Source of the DNA: Hoeflea sp. YIM 152468
GTDB taxonomy: Bacteria > Pseudomonadota > Alphaproteobacteria > Rhizobiales > Rhizobiaceae
Reading direction: 5' to 3'
Length of the DNA: 64,000 nucleotides
Assembly: GCF_029210485.1 (NCBI RefSeq)
Contig: NZ_JARGET010000012.1
Span: forward strand, 116,330 to 180,329
Shown: positions 46,364 through 55,627 of the stretch, one piece after another
Numbering within the stretch: position 1 is the stretch's first letter
Layout: every line of letters starts with the position of its first letter
Position numbers and translations under genes: made by a program
The notes under the pieces: generated by a model
What the model saw: only the letters and a program-made list of their open reading frames with translations
The model's database searches: none
Told to the model about the DNA's origin: nothing

Positions 46364-48781
46364 ATGACCAGAACCGACCTGCCAAGCCATGCCCGCGTAG
46401 TTATTGTCGGGGGCGGCATCGTTGGCGCATCCACCGCCTATCACCTGACCAAATCGGGAATTTCCGACGTGGTGCTGCTCGAACAGGGGCAGCTCTCGTC
46501 GGGAACGACGTGGCATGCTGCCGGTCTGGTGGGGCAGTTGCGCGGGCATTCGGTGCTGACCGAGCTGATCAAGCATTCCACCAAGCTGTATTCCGAACTG
46601 CATCAGCTGACAGGGCTTGAGACCGGCTGGAAGCAATGCGGCTCGATCTCGGTTGCGCGCACGGATGGGCGGATGGGGCTGTTGCGCCGCACCATCGCCA
46701 GCGCCCGTGCACAGGGGGTGGAGGTGGAGGAAATGACGCCCGAGCAGGCCGGCGAGATGTGGCCGCCGATGCGGGTGGAAGATCTCAAGGGGGCGATCTG
46801 GCTGCCTGGCGACGGCAAGGCCAATCCGACCGATCTGACGCAATCGCTGGCCAAGGCTGCGCGCATGGGCGGGGCACGGATCGTCGAGGGCGTGCGGGTG
46901 ACCGGGATCAGCCAGAGCGGCGGCCGGGTGAGCGGAGTTGAGACCGCGCAGGGCAACATCACCGCAGAGATCGTGGTCAATTGCGCCGGCCAGTGGGCGC
47001 GGAAGCTGGGGCAGATGTGCGGTGTCAGCGTGCCGATGCATTCGGCGGAGCACATGTATATCGTCACCGGTGCGGTGCCGGGGGTTCATCCCGACTTGCC
47101 GGTGATGCGCGATCCCGACGGCTATATCTATTTCAAGGAGGAGGTCGGCGGCCTTTGCATGGGCGGGTTCGAACCGGTCGCCAAACCCTGGGGAATGGAT
47201 GGCATCCCCGACGACTTCGCGTTTCAGCTGCTCGAGGATGATTGGGACCAGTTCGAGATTCTGATGCAAAACGCCCTCATCCGTGTGCCTGGGCTGGAGA
47301 CGGCGGAGGTGAAGAAATTCTACAATGGCCCGGAAAGCTTCACCCCCGATAACAACTTCCTGCTGGGTGAAGCGCCGGAACTGAAAGGCTTCTTCGTTGG
47401 GGCCGGGTTCAATTCGATGGGGATTGCCAGTGCCGGCGGGGCCGGGCTGGCGCTGGCCGAATGGATTGTCGAGGGCGCGCCGACGATGGACCTGTGGCCG
47501 GTCGACATCCGCCGGTTCGCCGGTTTCAACAACAACCCGACATGGCTGCATGACCGGGTGAAGGAAACCCTGGGGATGCATTACACCATGCCCTGGCCAA
47601 ATCTCGAGCAAGACAGCGCGCGGCCCTTCCGCCGGTCGGCTCTTTATGACCGGCTGAACGCCAAAGGCGCGGTCTGGGGCAGCAAGATGGGCTGGGAGCG
47701 GGTGAACTACTTTGCCCGCAACAAGGCGGAATCGTCAATCGAGTATTCGTTTGGCCGTCAGAACTGGCACGATGCGGTGGCGGCGGAACATGTCGCGACC
47801 CGCACCGGGGCGGCGCTGTTCGATCTGTCGTCGTTTTCCAAGCTGATGGTGGAGGGCCGCGATGCCCTGGCGGTGCTGAACCGGATCTGCGCGGCAAATC
47901 TGGACAGGCCGGTTGGCACTTCGGTCTATACCGGCATGTTGAACGCGCGGGGAGGGTACGAAAGCGACCTGACGGTGTTCCGGTTGGGCGAGGCGCGGTT
48001 CATGATCGTGACCGGATCGGCGCAGGCGGTGCATGACGCCGACTGGATCAGGAAGAACACGCCCGGGGACGCGCATGTGTGGGTGTCGGATGTGACCAGT
48101 GCGTGGTCGGTGCTGGCGGTGATGGGACCCGACGCGCCGGCACTGCTGCAAGGCCTGACGCGCAGCGATCTGTCCGACGCTGCCCATCCCTTTGCCACTG
48201 TCGCCGAGATTGATCTGGGCTACGCAACGGTTCTGGCAAACCGGATGAGTTATGCCGGCGAGGCCGGGTTCGAGCTGTTCGTGCCGGTGGACTTCACGCT
48301 AGGGGTGCATGAGGCGCTGGTGGGGGCGGGCGCGCTGGTGCATGCGGGCTATTATGCGCTCGACAGTCTGCGGATCGAGAAAGGCTTTCGGGCCTGGGGG
48401 CGGGAACTGACGCCCGACATCACGCCGTTTGAGGCGGGTCTCGGCTTTGCCGTCGATTTCGACAAGCCGGACGGGTTTATCGGGCGCGAGGCCTTGCTGG
48501 CGTTGCGCGGGAAGCCGTTGCATCAGCGAATAGTAATGCTCAGTGTGGATGATCCTACGCCCCAGCTTTGGGGTGGGGAATTGGTGGCTCGTGACGGAGT
48601 GCCGGTGGGCAAGGTGATGTCGGCGGCGCATGGCCACAGCATCGGGCGGCCTGTCACGCTGTGCCGGATCGAGGAGCCGGCACGTGGCATCGACCGCGCC
48701 TATCTCTCGAACGGCCGGTTCGAGATTGACCTTGCCGGCGCGCGGTTTGCCGCGACCTGGCACCCCAAGCCGCCGGTCTAG
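46364..48781 (+). CDS. DMGDH/sarcosine dehydrogenase-like FAD-GcvT enzyme
   Basis: An 805-aa two-part enzyme. The N-terminal FAD oxidoreductase has VVIVGGGIVGASTAYHL (about residues 12-28) and SGTTWHAAGLVGQLR, where His51 matches the His that carries covalent FAD in mammalian dimethylglycine dehydrogenase. The C-terminal half (from about 430) is a GcvT-like folate domain with TGAALFDLSSFSKLMVEGRDAL, MSYAGEAGFELFVP and SLRIEKGFRAWGRELTPDITPFEAGLGFAVD. Such enzymes demethylate N-methylated amines and pass the carbon to tetrahydrofolate. Its place next to an AEP degradation cluster suggests an N-methylated AEP or a related methylamine as substrate, which is inference. Confidence 0.85.
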   Translation: MTRTDLPSHARVVIVGGGIVGASTAYHLTKSGISDVVLLEQGQLSSGTTWHAAGLVGQLRGHSVLTELIKHSTKLYSELHQLTGLETGWKQCGSISVARTDGRMGLLRRTIASARAQGVEVEEMTPEQAGEMWPPMRVEDLKGAIWLPGDGKANPTDLTQSLAKAARMGGARIVEGVRVTGISQSGGRVSGVETAQGNITAEIVVNCAGQWARKLGQMCGVSVPMHSAEHMYIVTGAVPGVHPDLPVMRDPDGYIYFKEEVGGLCMGGFEPVAKPWGMDGIPDDFAFQLLEDDWDQFEILMQNALIRVPGLETAEVKKFYNGPESFTPDNNFLLGEAPELKGFFVGAGFNSMGIASAGGAGLALAEWIVEGAPTMDLWPVDIRRFAGFNNNPTWLHDRVKETLGMHYTMPWPNLEQDSARPFRRSALYDRLNAKGAVWGSKMGWERVNYFARNKAESSIEYSFGRQNWHDAVAAEHVATRTGAALFDLSSFSKLMVEGRDALAVLNRICAANLDRPVGTSVYTGMLNARGGYESDLTVFRLGEARFMIVTGSAQAVHDADWIRKNTPGDAHVWVSDVTSAWSVLAVMGPDAPALLQGLTRSDLSDAAHPFATVAEIDLGYATVLANRMSYAGEAGFELFVPVDFTLGVHEALVGAGALVHAGYYALDSLRIEKGFRAWGRELTPDITPFEAGLGFAVDFDKPDGFIGREALLALRGKPLHQRIVMLSVDDPTPQLWGGELVARDGVPVGKVMSAAHGHSIGRPVTLCRIEEPARGIDRAYLSNGRFEIDLAGARFAATWHPKPPV

Positions 48782-48799
48782 GACTTAGGTCAGAGGCGT

Positions 48800-49687
48800 T
48801 TACTCGTCTGTCGCCGTGTTTCTTGCTTCTTCGTGCGCGATTTTCAGAAAGGCGCTGACCAGTTTGCCGCCACGACGCTCACGCAGGCAGATCAGGGTTT
48901 CGTCCATCATCATCTGCTCTTCTTCCTCCAGGGGGATGCGCACCAGGCGTGGATCTTCGCCAAATTCGGCAGCGGAGACAAAGCCCACGCCAACACCCGA
49001 GGCGACAATCTCGCGCACCGCTTCGCGCCCCTCGGCGATGATCGAGGGGGTAAAGACGAAACCGTTGGCCTCTGCTGCTTCCTCGAACTTCTTGCGGGTC
49101 TTGGAGCCGGATTCGCGCATCACCAAAGGCAACCCCTGAAGATCCTGGAAGCCGAGGCTTTTACGTTGGGCGATTGGATGGTCGAGGGCAACAAAGGCGG
49201 AAATCGGGGTGGAGTTGAGCGCGACGGTTTCAAAATCGCGCGATGGCGGGAGTTCGCCCAGAATGCCGATGTCCGCTTCATAACTGAACAGGCTCGCAAT
49301 CACGGTTTCGGTGTTGCCACCACTGATCGTGACCCCGACACCGGGGTATTTCTGCCGAAACCGGGCCAGGATCTTGAGCACATGCAGCGCGCTATCCGCC
49401 ACGATGCGCAGGGTGCCGGCGCGGGTCGCGCGGCTCTCGGTGAGCAGTTCCCGCGCCTGCTCTTCATTGTCGAACAGACGCCGCGTGATCTCCAGCAGCT
49501 TTTCGCCCGAGGGGGTCATTGTGACCTGTTTTCTGTGCCTGTTGAACAGGAGGATATCGTATTCCTCTTCGAGCTTGCGCACCTGGTCGGAGATCGCCGG
49601 CTGGGTCAGCAGCAACTCTTCCGCCGCTCGGGAAAACCCGCCGCAAATGGCCACATAGTGAAAGGCGCGAAGCTGGACGTAGCGCAT
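48800..49687 (-). CDS. LysR-family regulator of the AEP cluster (putative)
   Basis: A 295-aa LysR-type regulator. The helix-turn-helix is LRAFHYVAICGGFSRAAEELLLTQPAISDQVRKLEEEYDILLFNR. The effector domain includes TLRIVADSALHVLKILARFRQKYPGVGVTISGGNTETVIASL and EADIGILGELPPSRDF. It is similar to regulators found with phnWAY genes (PhnR/AepR type). It is divergent from the Na/Pi transporter by 126 bp, and a motif shared with the phnW and aepX upstream regions lies in that gap. The inducer would be AEP or a pathway intermediate; this is inference. Confidence 0.88.
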   Translation of the reverse strand: MRYVQLRAFHYVAICGGFSRAAEELLLTQPAISDQVRKLEEEYDILLFNRHRKQVTMTPSGEKLLEITRRLFDNEEQARELLTESRATRAGTLRIVADSALHVLKILARFRQKYPGVGVTISGGNTETVIASLFSYEADIGILGELPPSRDFETVALNSTPISAFVALDHPIAQRKSLGFQDLQGLPLVMRESGSKTRKKFEEAAEANGFVFTPSIIAEGREAVREIVASGVGVGFVSAAEFGEDPRLVRIPLEEEEQMMMDETLICLRERRGGKLVSAFLKIAHEEARNTATDE

Positions 49688-49727
49688 GACAGGCTATCCT
49701 TCATAGGGGAAGCTTATATATCCAACG

Positions 49728-49747
49728 AAACTAACGATTTGCTCTAT
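49728..49747 (+). promoter_or_regulatory. Candidate shared operator upstream of Na/Pi transporter gene
   Basis: AAACTAACGATTTGCTCTAT is identical at 15 of 20 positions to the 51507-51526 site upstream of phnW, sharing the block TAACGATTT. It lies in the LysR/transporter divergent gap. Confidence 0.45.
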
Positions 49748-49813
49748 GAGGAGCAAGCGCGCTTTATGGTCGTCTGCAGCTTTCGTCTCTTTCCCCAACA
49801 CCAAGGACTGCCA

Positions 49814-51478
49814 ATGCTTCCTGTCGCCTTTCTGATTCATCTGGCAGGAGCGGTGATGTTGCTGCTGTGGGCCGTGCGGATGGTTCGCACGGGTGTGGAG
49901 CGGGCGCATGGCACGCGGCTTAGGGCAGCTTTGCGCGGCGCGCGCGGCGGTACTCCGCAAATGGCGCTGGTCGGGATGGTGCTGGCGGTGGTGCTGCAAA
50001 GTTCGACCGCTGTGGGGATTCTGGCTGCCGGGTTCGCAACCTCGGGTATCCTGACGGTGGCGACCGGGATTGCGGCGCTGTTGGGAGCGGATCTGGGATC
50101 GGCGCTGGTGGTCAAGATCCTGTCTTTTGACCTGTCGGGCCTGATCCCGTTGCTCCTGCTGGTTGGGGCGACGATGTTTCTGAAATTCGAGGCGCGAACC
50201 GTGCGGCAGACCGGACGGATTGTGCTCGGCATCGCTTTCATCCTGGTGTCGCTGCAAATGGTGGGGCAGGCGACCGGACCCTTGCGCGGCAGCGACCTCT
50301 TGCCGGGGCTGATGGGCTATTTGCGTGGCGACCCGGTGACCGCTTTTCTTGTGGCGGTGATGATTGCCTGGGTCGTGCATTCCTCGGTCGCGACCGTGCT
50401 TTTGCTGGTGACCTTCGCCGCTGGCGGGATGCTGCCTCTGGAGGTAGCCGTGCCGATGGTTCTGGGCGCCAACCTTGGCGGCGGCATCGTCGCCGTCTGG
50501 CTCACACGGGGAATGGAACAGGAGGCCCGGCGCATTCCGCTCGGCAATCTGATCTTTCGCGGCATTGCGTCGGTTTTGCTGCTGGCGCTCACGCAGGCCG
50601 TTGAACTGCCGATCACGCTCCTGGGCGCGACAGAGCCGGTTCAACTGGTCAATTTTCACCTGGCTTTCAACTTTGTGCTGGTTGTGCTGGCCTTGCCGCT
50701 TGTCCATCCGATGGACCGGCTGACGCGGCGCCTGCTTCCGCAGCCGGCGGTCAAATCCGGAGAAAATGAAACATTGCCCGAAGTCAGCATGCTGGACCGT
50801 GCCACGCTCGGCAATCCGGCTTTTGCGCTCGCCAGCACCAAGCGCGAATTGCTGCGAATGGGCGAGACCGTGGCGGCGATGTACCGCCCGGTGATGGAAT
50901 TGATGGACGGTGGCAATCTGGAAAAGATCGCCCGCGTTCGTGCGCTCGACGATCAGGTCAACCGCAAACACACCGGCATCAAGCTGTTCATAGCCGAGCT
51001 CAACCGGGGTAAGCTGACAAAGCACGAGGCAAAGCTTGGCGCCGAGCTGACCGATTTCTCCATCACCCTTGAACATATCGGCGACATCATCGCCAAAGGC
51101 CTGCTGACCCTTGCCGAAACCCGGGCGCGGCAGAATCTGCGTTTTTCGCCGGAAGGCTGGCTGGAAATGTGCAATCTGCACAGCCGGGTCGAGGCGAACA
51201 TGCATCTGGCACTCAACGTACTGATTTCCGGAGACGTCGAAAGCGCGCGGCAATTGGTGAAGGAAAAGGAGGTGATGCGAAAGCTGGCGCGCGACAGCCA
51301 CGACCGCCATCTCGAACGGCTGTGCAACAGCCATTCGGCCAGTATCGACACATCCGATATCCATCTGGAAATCGTGCGCGCACTGAAAGAAATCAATTCG
51401 CTTCTGGTGACGGTCGCCTATCCGATCCTGACCGAAAGCGGACTGCTGCTGGAAAGCCGCCTGGCGCACGCATCATAA
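49814..51478 (+). CDS. Na/Pi cotransporter family protein with PhoU-like domain
   Basis: A 554-aa membrane protein of the NptA/YjbB class. Two Na_Pi_cotrans repeats carry the signature Q/H-S-S motifs: VVLQSSTAVGILAAG (residue about 60) and WVVHSSVATVLLLVTF (about 195). A PhoU-like helical domain follows from about 340 (REL-LRMGETVAAMYRPVMELM, LGAELTDFSITLEHIGDIIAKGLL). The ATG at 49814 has AAGGA 7 bp upstream; 49766 is an alternative. E. coli YjbB, with the same domain order, exports phosphate. Next to phnA, which frees phosphate from phosphonoacetate, a phosphate efflux role fits well. Direction of transport is not shown by sequence. Confidence 0.88.
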   Translation: MLPVAFLIHLAGAVMLLLWAVRMVRTGVERAHGTRLRAALRGARGGTPQMALVGMVLAVVLQSSTAVGILAAGFATSGILTVATGIAALLGADLGSALVVKILSFDLSGLIPLLLLVGATMFLKFEARTVRQTGRIVLGIAFILVSLQMVGQATGPLRGSDLLPGLMGYLRGDPVTAFLVAVMIAWVVHSSVATVLLLVTFAAGGMLPLEVAVPMVLGANLGGGIVAVWLTRGMEQEARRIPLGNLIFRGIASVLLLALTQAVELPITLLGATEPVQLVNFHLAFNFVLVVLALPLVHPMDRLTRRLLPQPAVKSGENETLPEVSMLDRATLGNPAFALASTKRELLRMGETVAAMYRPVMELMDGGNLEKIARVRALDDQVNRKHTGIKLFIAELNRGKLTKHEAKLGAELTDFSITLEHIGDIIAKGLLTLAETRARQNLRFSPEGWLEMCNLHSRVEANMHLALNVLISGDVESARQLVKEKEVMRKLARDSHDRHLERLCNSHSASIDTSDIHLEIVRALKEINSLLVTVAYPILTESGLLLESRLAHAS

Positions 51479-51506
51479 TCCATCAGTAGAAACGTTGCAT
51501 GGATAC

Positions 51507-51526
51507 AAAATAACGATTTTACATAT
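51507..51526 (+). promoter_or_regulatory. Candidate shared operator upstream of phnW
   Basis: AAAATAACGATTTTACATAT lies about 57 bp before the phnW start. It shares AAAATAA and ATTTTAC with the aepX upstream site at 57846-57867 and TAACGATTT with the transporter upstream site. Confidence 0.5.
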
Positions 51527-51583
51527 ACAAGTCGGCGTGGAAAAACGAACCCATACCGCCACTTCCAAATTGAGGCTGCACCC

Positions 51584-52774
51584 ATGACTACGCTTGCAAA
51601 TGATGCCTTTCCGAACCCCGCCAAGGGGGAGCCGTTCTTGCTCACGCCGGGTCCGTTGACGACTGCGTTTTCGGTGAAAGAGGCGATGTTGCGCGATTGG
51701 GGGTCATGGGACGGGGATTTTCGCGCCATGACCAAAAGCATGTGTGATCAACTGGTCGCCTTGGCGGGCGATACCTCGGGTGAATTCGTGTGCGTGCCGA
51801 TGCAGGGGTCGGGCAGCTATTGCGTCGAGGCGTTGCTGGGAACCTTCGTGCCGCGCGATGGCAAGGTGCTGGTGCTGGCCAATGGCGCCTACGGGCTGCG
51901 GGCGGCGGAAACCATGCGCTATCTTGACCGCGCCTATACGTTGATCGACAACGGCGACTACATGCCGCCGCGCGGCGATGAAGTGGCTGCCGCCCTGGCC
52001 GCCGATCCTGCGATCACGCATGTGATTGCAATTCACTGTGAAACGTCGTCCGGTATCCTGAACCCGGTGGCCGAAATTTCCGAGGCCACCTATGCCGCCG
52101 GACGCAAGCTGCTGGTCGACAGCATGTCCGCCTTCGGAGCGATGGATCTGGACGTGCGCCGCATCCGGTATGAAGCGATGGTGTCTTCGGCCAACAAATG
52201 CATCGAGGGCGTTCCCGGATTTGGTTTCGTGATTGCGCGCAAGAGCGAGCTGGAGGCCTGCAAGGGCAACTCGCATTCACTCAGCCTCGATATTCATGCG
52301 CAATGGACAACCATGGTGAAGACCGGCCAGTGGCGCTATACACCGCCGACCCATGTCGTGGCGGCGTTTCTGGAGGCGCTGCGCTTGCATGCGGCGGAAG
52401 GTGGCATCGCCGGGCGGGGTGCGCGCTATGCGAAAAACCGCGATGTGATGGTGGCGGGGATGCGGGAGCTTGGCTTCGAAACCCTGCTCAAGGACCGCTG
52501 GCTCTCGCCGATCATCGTGACGTTCTTTTGCCCTGCCGATCCGAAGTTTGTTTTCACCGAGTTTTACGAGCGGATGAAAAGCAAGGGCTTTATCATCTAT
52601 CCCGGAAAGCTGACCGTGGTGGAGAGCTTCCGGGTCGGGTGCATCGGCCGCATGGACGAGGCGGTGATGACCCGTGTGGTTCAGGCTGCCAAAGAGTCAC
52701 TCACTGAAATGGGGGTCAGCTCTGCTGCACCGTCCGCCGCCGCAATTGCCGAGCGCGCAAAGCTCGCCGCCTGA
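51584..52774 (+). CDS. phnW: PhnW, 2-aminoethylphosphonate:pyruvate aminotransferase
   Basis: PhnW (396 aa) transfers the amino group of AEP to pyruvate, giving phosphonoacetaldehyde and alanine. It is a class V PLP enzyme: FLLTPGPLTTAFSVKEAMLRDWGSWDGDF is the family start, VPMQGSGSYCVEALLG binds cofactor phosphate, IHCETSSGILNPV and LLVDSMSAFGAMDLDV follow, and the Schiff-base Lys lies in VSSANKCIEGVPGFGFVIA. It is the first gene of phnW-phnA-phnY, with phnA 35 bp downstream. A possible regulatory site precedes it. Confidence 0.95.
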   Translation: MTTLANDAFPNPAKGEPFLLTPGPLTTAFSVKEAMLRDWGSWDGDFRAMTKSMCDQLVALAGDTSGEFVCVPMQGSGSYCVEALLGTFVPRDGKVLVLANGAYGLRAAETMRYLDRAYTLIDNGDYMPPRGDEVAAALAADPAITHVIAIHCETSSGILNPVAEISEATYAAGRKLLVDSMSAFGAMDLDVRRIRYEAMVSSANKCIEGVPGFGFVIARKSELEACKGNSHSLSLDIHAQWTTMVKTGQWRYTPPTHVVAAFLEALRLHAAEGGIAGRGARYAKNRDVMVAGMRELGFETLLKDRWLSPIIVTFFCPADPKFVFTEFYERMKSKGFIIYPGKLTVVESFRVGCIGRMDEAVMTRVVQAAKESLTEMGVSSAAPSAAAIAERAKLAA

Positions 52775-52809
52775 CAAGGGCCTCAAGCACGTTTTATAAA
52801 GGACTGACA

Positions 52810-54060
52810 ATGAATGCTTCCTCCCACGCCCCCGTTGTGGCGAACGACCGCAGTTATCCCTGGCCCAAGGTTCCAGCCATCGCCATCTGCCTTGATGGAT
52901 GTGAGCCGGACTACCTGACCCAGGCGATTGCCAAGGGCCTGATGCCGACGCTCAAGCGGATGCGTGAAACCGGAACCGACCGACTGGCGCATTCGGTGAT
53001 CCCGTCGTTCACCAACCCCAACAACCTGTCGATCGCCACCGGGCGACCTCCGTCGGTGCACGGGATCTGCGGCAATTATCTCTACGAACCAGAGACCGGC
53101 AAGGAAGTGATGATGAATGACGTGCGGTTCCTGCGGGCGCCGACCGTGTTCTCAAAATTCCACCAAGCCGGCGCGCGGGTGGCGATTGTCACCGCCAAGG
53201 ACAAGCTGCGGGCGCTGCTGGGCGCAGGGCTGACATTTGATGATGACCGGGCCAGGTGCTTTTCGGCGGAACGCTCGGACAGTTCAACCCAGGCCGAGCA
53301 TGGACAGGAGGCGGCCAGCACATGGCTGGGGATGGCGCAACCGGAGGTCTATTCGGCAGAGTTGTCGGAATTCGTCTTCGCTGCCGGCGTCAAGCTGCTG
53401 GCGGAGTGGAAGCCGGATGTGATGTATCTGACGACCACCGATTACGTGCAGCACAAATATGCCCCACATCAGCCCGAAGCGCAGGCGTTTTATGAGATGT
53501 TCGATCGCTACCTCACACAGCTTGATGCAATGGGAGCGGCGATCGTGGTCACCGCCGATCACGGCATGAAGCCCAAGCATGATGCCAATGGCGAACCGTC
53601 GGTGATCTATGTCCAGGATCTGCTGGACGAATGGCTGGGCGAGGCGGCGGCGCGGGTGATCCTGCCGATCACCGACCCCTATGTCGTCCATCATGGCGCC
53701 CTGGGCGGTTTTGGCACGGCCTACCTGCCCAAAGGCGCTGATACGGCGGATATTATCTCCCGATTGGCCGCGCGGCCCGAGATTCTTGAAGTGATGGACA
53801 AGGCCGAAGCGGTGAAGCGGTTTGAGCTTCCGGCGGACCGGATCGGTGACATCGTCATGATCTCGACCGAGAACATGACCATCGGCACCTCCGCCCACCG
53901 CCATGATCTTGCCGCGCTGAACGAGCCGCTCAGAAGCCATGGCGGTCTGACCGAACAGGAGGTTCCGTTCATCGTCAACCGGGTGATGGATTTGCCGAAT
54001 GAACCGGTCCTGCGCAATTTCGACGCGTTCTTTTATGCCACCACGGCAGCGGCCCAATGA
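52810..54060 (+). CDS. phnA: PhnA, phosphonoacetate hydrolase
   Basis: PhnA (416 aa) is a zinc enzyme of the alkaline phosphatase superfamily that splits phosphonoacetate into acetate and phosphate. Metal and nucleophile motifs are visible: AICLDGCEPDYL (Asp), the nucleophile Thr in VIPSFTNPNNLSIATGRPP, TTTDYVQHKYAP (Asp, His), VTADHGMKPKH (Asp, His) and a late His in PLRSHGGLTEQEVPF. Neighbours phnW and phnY supply its substrate, and phosphate release pairs with the adjacent Na/Pi transporter. This identifies the phnWAY route rather than the phnWX (phosphonatase) route. Confidence 0.93.
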   Translation: MNASSHAPVVANDRSYPWPKVPAIAICLDGCEPDYLTQAIAKGLMPTLKRMRETGTDRLAHSVIPSFTNPNNLSIATGRPPSVHGICGNYLYEPETGKEVMMNDVRFLRAPTVFSKFHQAGARVAIVTAKDKLRALLGAGLTFDDDRARCFSAERSDSSTQAEHGQEAASTWLGMAQPEVYSAELSEFVFAAGVKLLAEWKPDVMYLTTTDYVQHKYAPHQPEAQAFYEMFDRYLTQLDAMGAAIVVTADHGMKPKHDANGEPSVIYVQDLLDEWLGEAAARVILPITDPYVVHHGALGGFGTAYLPKGADTADIISRLAARPEILEVMDKAEAVKRFELPADRIGDIVMISTENMTIGTSAHRHDLAALNEPLRSHGGLTEQEVPFIVNRVMDLPNEPVLRNFDAFFYATTAAAQ

Positions 54061-54081
54061 GCAGTGCAATGAAAGGGACGG

Positions 54082-55548
54082 ATGATGTTTGATCCACGCA
54101 CGCGCAAGCTCGAGCCCAGGCACGAGGCCATGCGCATCGGGGGCGAAAAGGTGTTCACCGACGAGGTGATCGAGGTTCGCTATCCCTATACCGATGAAGT
54201 GATCGGCACGGTTCCCGCCGGCAAGGCCGAACATGCGGCCCGGGCGTTCGAGATTGCGGTGGCCTACAAGCCGAACCTCAGCCGCTATGATCGCCAACAG
54301 ATCCTGTTCCGCGCGGGCCAGCTGATCAAGGAGCGGCGCGAGGAACTGGCCTATTGGCTGGTGCTGGAACTCGGCATCTGCTGGCAGCATGCGCTCTACG
54401 AGACCGGTCGCGCCTATGACGTGTTCACGCTGGCGGGGCAAATGGCCATTCTCGATGACGGCCAGATTTTTTCCTGCGACCTGACCCCGCAGGGCAAAGA
54501 GCGCAAGATTTTCACCTTGCGCGAACCGGTCGGCGCGATTTCCGCAATCACGCCGTTCAACCACCCTCTCAACATGGTCAGCCACAAGATCGCGCCGGCG
54601 ATCGCGACCAACAATTGCGTTGTCTGCAAGCCGACCGAATTGACGCCGCTGACGGCGATTGCGCTTGCCGACATCCTGTATGAGGCGGGCCTGCCGCACG
54701 AGATGTTCCAGATCGTCACCGGCTGGCCCAAGGATATCGGCGATGAGATGATCACCAACCCCAATATCGACATCATCACCTTCACCGGTGGCGTGCCGGT
54801 GGGCAAGCTGATTGCCTCCAAGGCGGGGTACAAAAGAATGGCGCTGGAGCTGGGCGGCAACGACCCGCTGATCATCTGCAACGATCTGTCGGATTCGGAC
54901 CTGGACAAGGCTGCCACGATTGCGGTTGCCGGCGCCACCGGCAATTCGGGCCAGCGCTGCACCGCCGTGAAGCGGATTCTGGTGCAGGAGTCTGTTGCCG
55001 ACCGTTTCGTGCCGCTGGTGCTGGAAAAGGCAAAAAAGCTGCGCTTCGGCGACCCGATGGATCCCGAAACCCAGCTCGGCTGCGTGGTTCATGCGCAGGC
55101 GGCAGAAACCTTCGAGCGCCGGGTGATGGACGCGGAGGCGCAGGGTGCGAAGATTCTCTACCACCCCGGCCGGCAAGGCGCACTGTTGCCCCCCATTGTG
55201 GTCGATCATGTCCCGCATGGCAGCGAACTGGTGATGGAGGAAACCTTCGGCCCGATCGTGCCCATCGTCCGGGTGCCCGATGATGATGATGCGGTGATGG
55301 CCATTTCCAACTCCACCCAGTTCGGCCTGTCATCGGGGGTCTGCACCAATGATTTGAACCGCGCGATCGCTTATGTGAACGGGCTTGATGTCGGCACGGT
55401 CAATATCTGGGAGCAACCGGGATACCGGATTGAAATGTCTCCCTTCGGCGGCATCAAGGACAGTGGCAATGCGGTCAAGGAAGGCGTGTTGGAGGCGATG
55501 AAGTTTTTCACCAATGTCAAAACCTATTCCTTGCCTTGGCCTCGCTAA
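54082..55548 (+). CDS. phnY: PhnY, phosphonoacetaldehyde dehydrogenase
   Basis: PhnY (488 aa) oxidises phosphonoacetaldehyde to phosphonoacetate with NAD. It is an aldehyde dehydrogenase with the catalytic Glu in [12 protein letters not shown] and the catalytic Cys in [14 protein letters not shown]. The cofactor region is [26 protein letters not shown], and the end is [28 protein letters not shown]. It starts 21 bp after phnA; the first two codons are both ATG, and either could be used. A strong terminator follows 26 bp past the stop, closing the phnWAY unit. Confidence 0.93.
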   Translation: MMFDPRTRKLEPRHEAMRIGGEKVFTDEVIEVRYPYTDEVIGTVPAGKAEHAARAFEIAVAYKPNLSRYDRQQILFRAGQLIKERREELAYWLVLELGICWQHALYETGRAYDVFTLAGQMAILDDGQIFSCDLTPQGKERKIFTLREPVGAISAITPFNHPLNMVSHKIAPAIATNNCVVCKPTELTPLTAIALADILYEAGLPHEMFQIVTGWPKDIGDEMITNPNIDIITFTGGVPVGKLIASKAGYKRMALELGGNDPLIICNDLSDSDLDKAATIAVAGATGNSGQRCTAVKRILVQESVADRFVPLVLEKAKKLRFGDPMDPETQLGCVVHAQAAETFERRVMDAEAQGAKILYHPGRQGALLPPIVVDHVPHGSELVMEETFGPIVPIVRVPDDDDAVMAISNSTQFGLSSGVCTNDLNRAIAYVNGLDVGTVNIWEQPGYRIEMSPFGGIKDSGNAVKEGVLEAMKFFTNVKTYSLPWPR

Positions 55549-55574
55549 GGCGATCAGATCTCCCTGCACCTGAC

Positions 55575-55601
55575 GCGGCTCCGCCCTGGAGCCGCTTTTT
55601 T
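55575..55601 (+). terminator. Strong terminator after phnY
   Basis: A perfect 8-bp stem GCGGCTCC / GGAGCCGC with loop GCCCT is followed by TTTTTT. Confidence 0.92.
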
Positions 55602-55627
55602 GCAGGTATGGAACAAGGGCGCGGCGC

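Noticed and set aside
48833..49813. In-frame upstream extension of the Na/Pi transporter
   Set aside because: The extension runs antisense through the LysR gene; the transporter's first helix begins right after the ATG at 49814, which has a good RBS.
53284..55218. 644-residue open frame antisense to phnA and phnY
   Set aside because: Shadow of two well-supported genes, with no recognisable domain.
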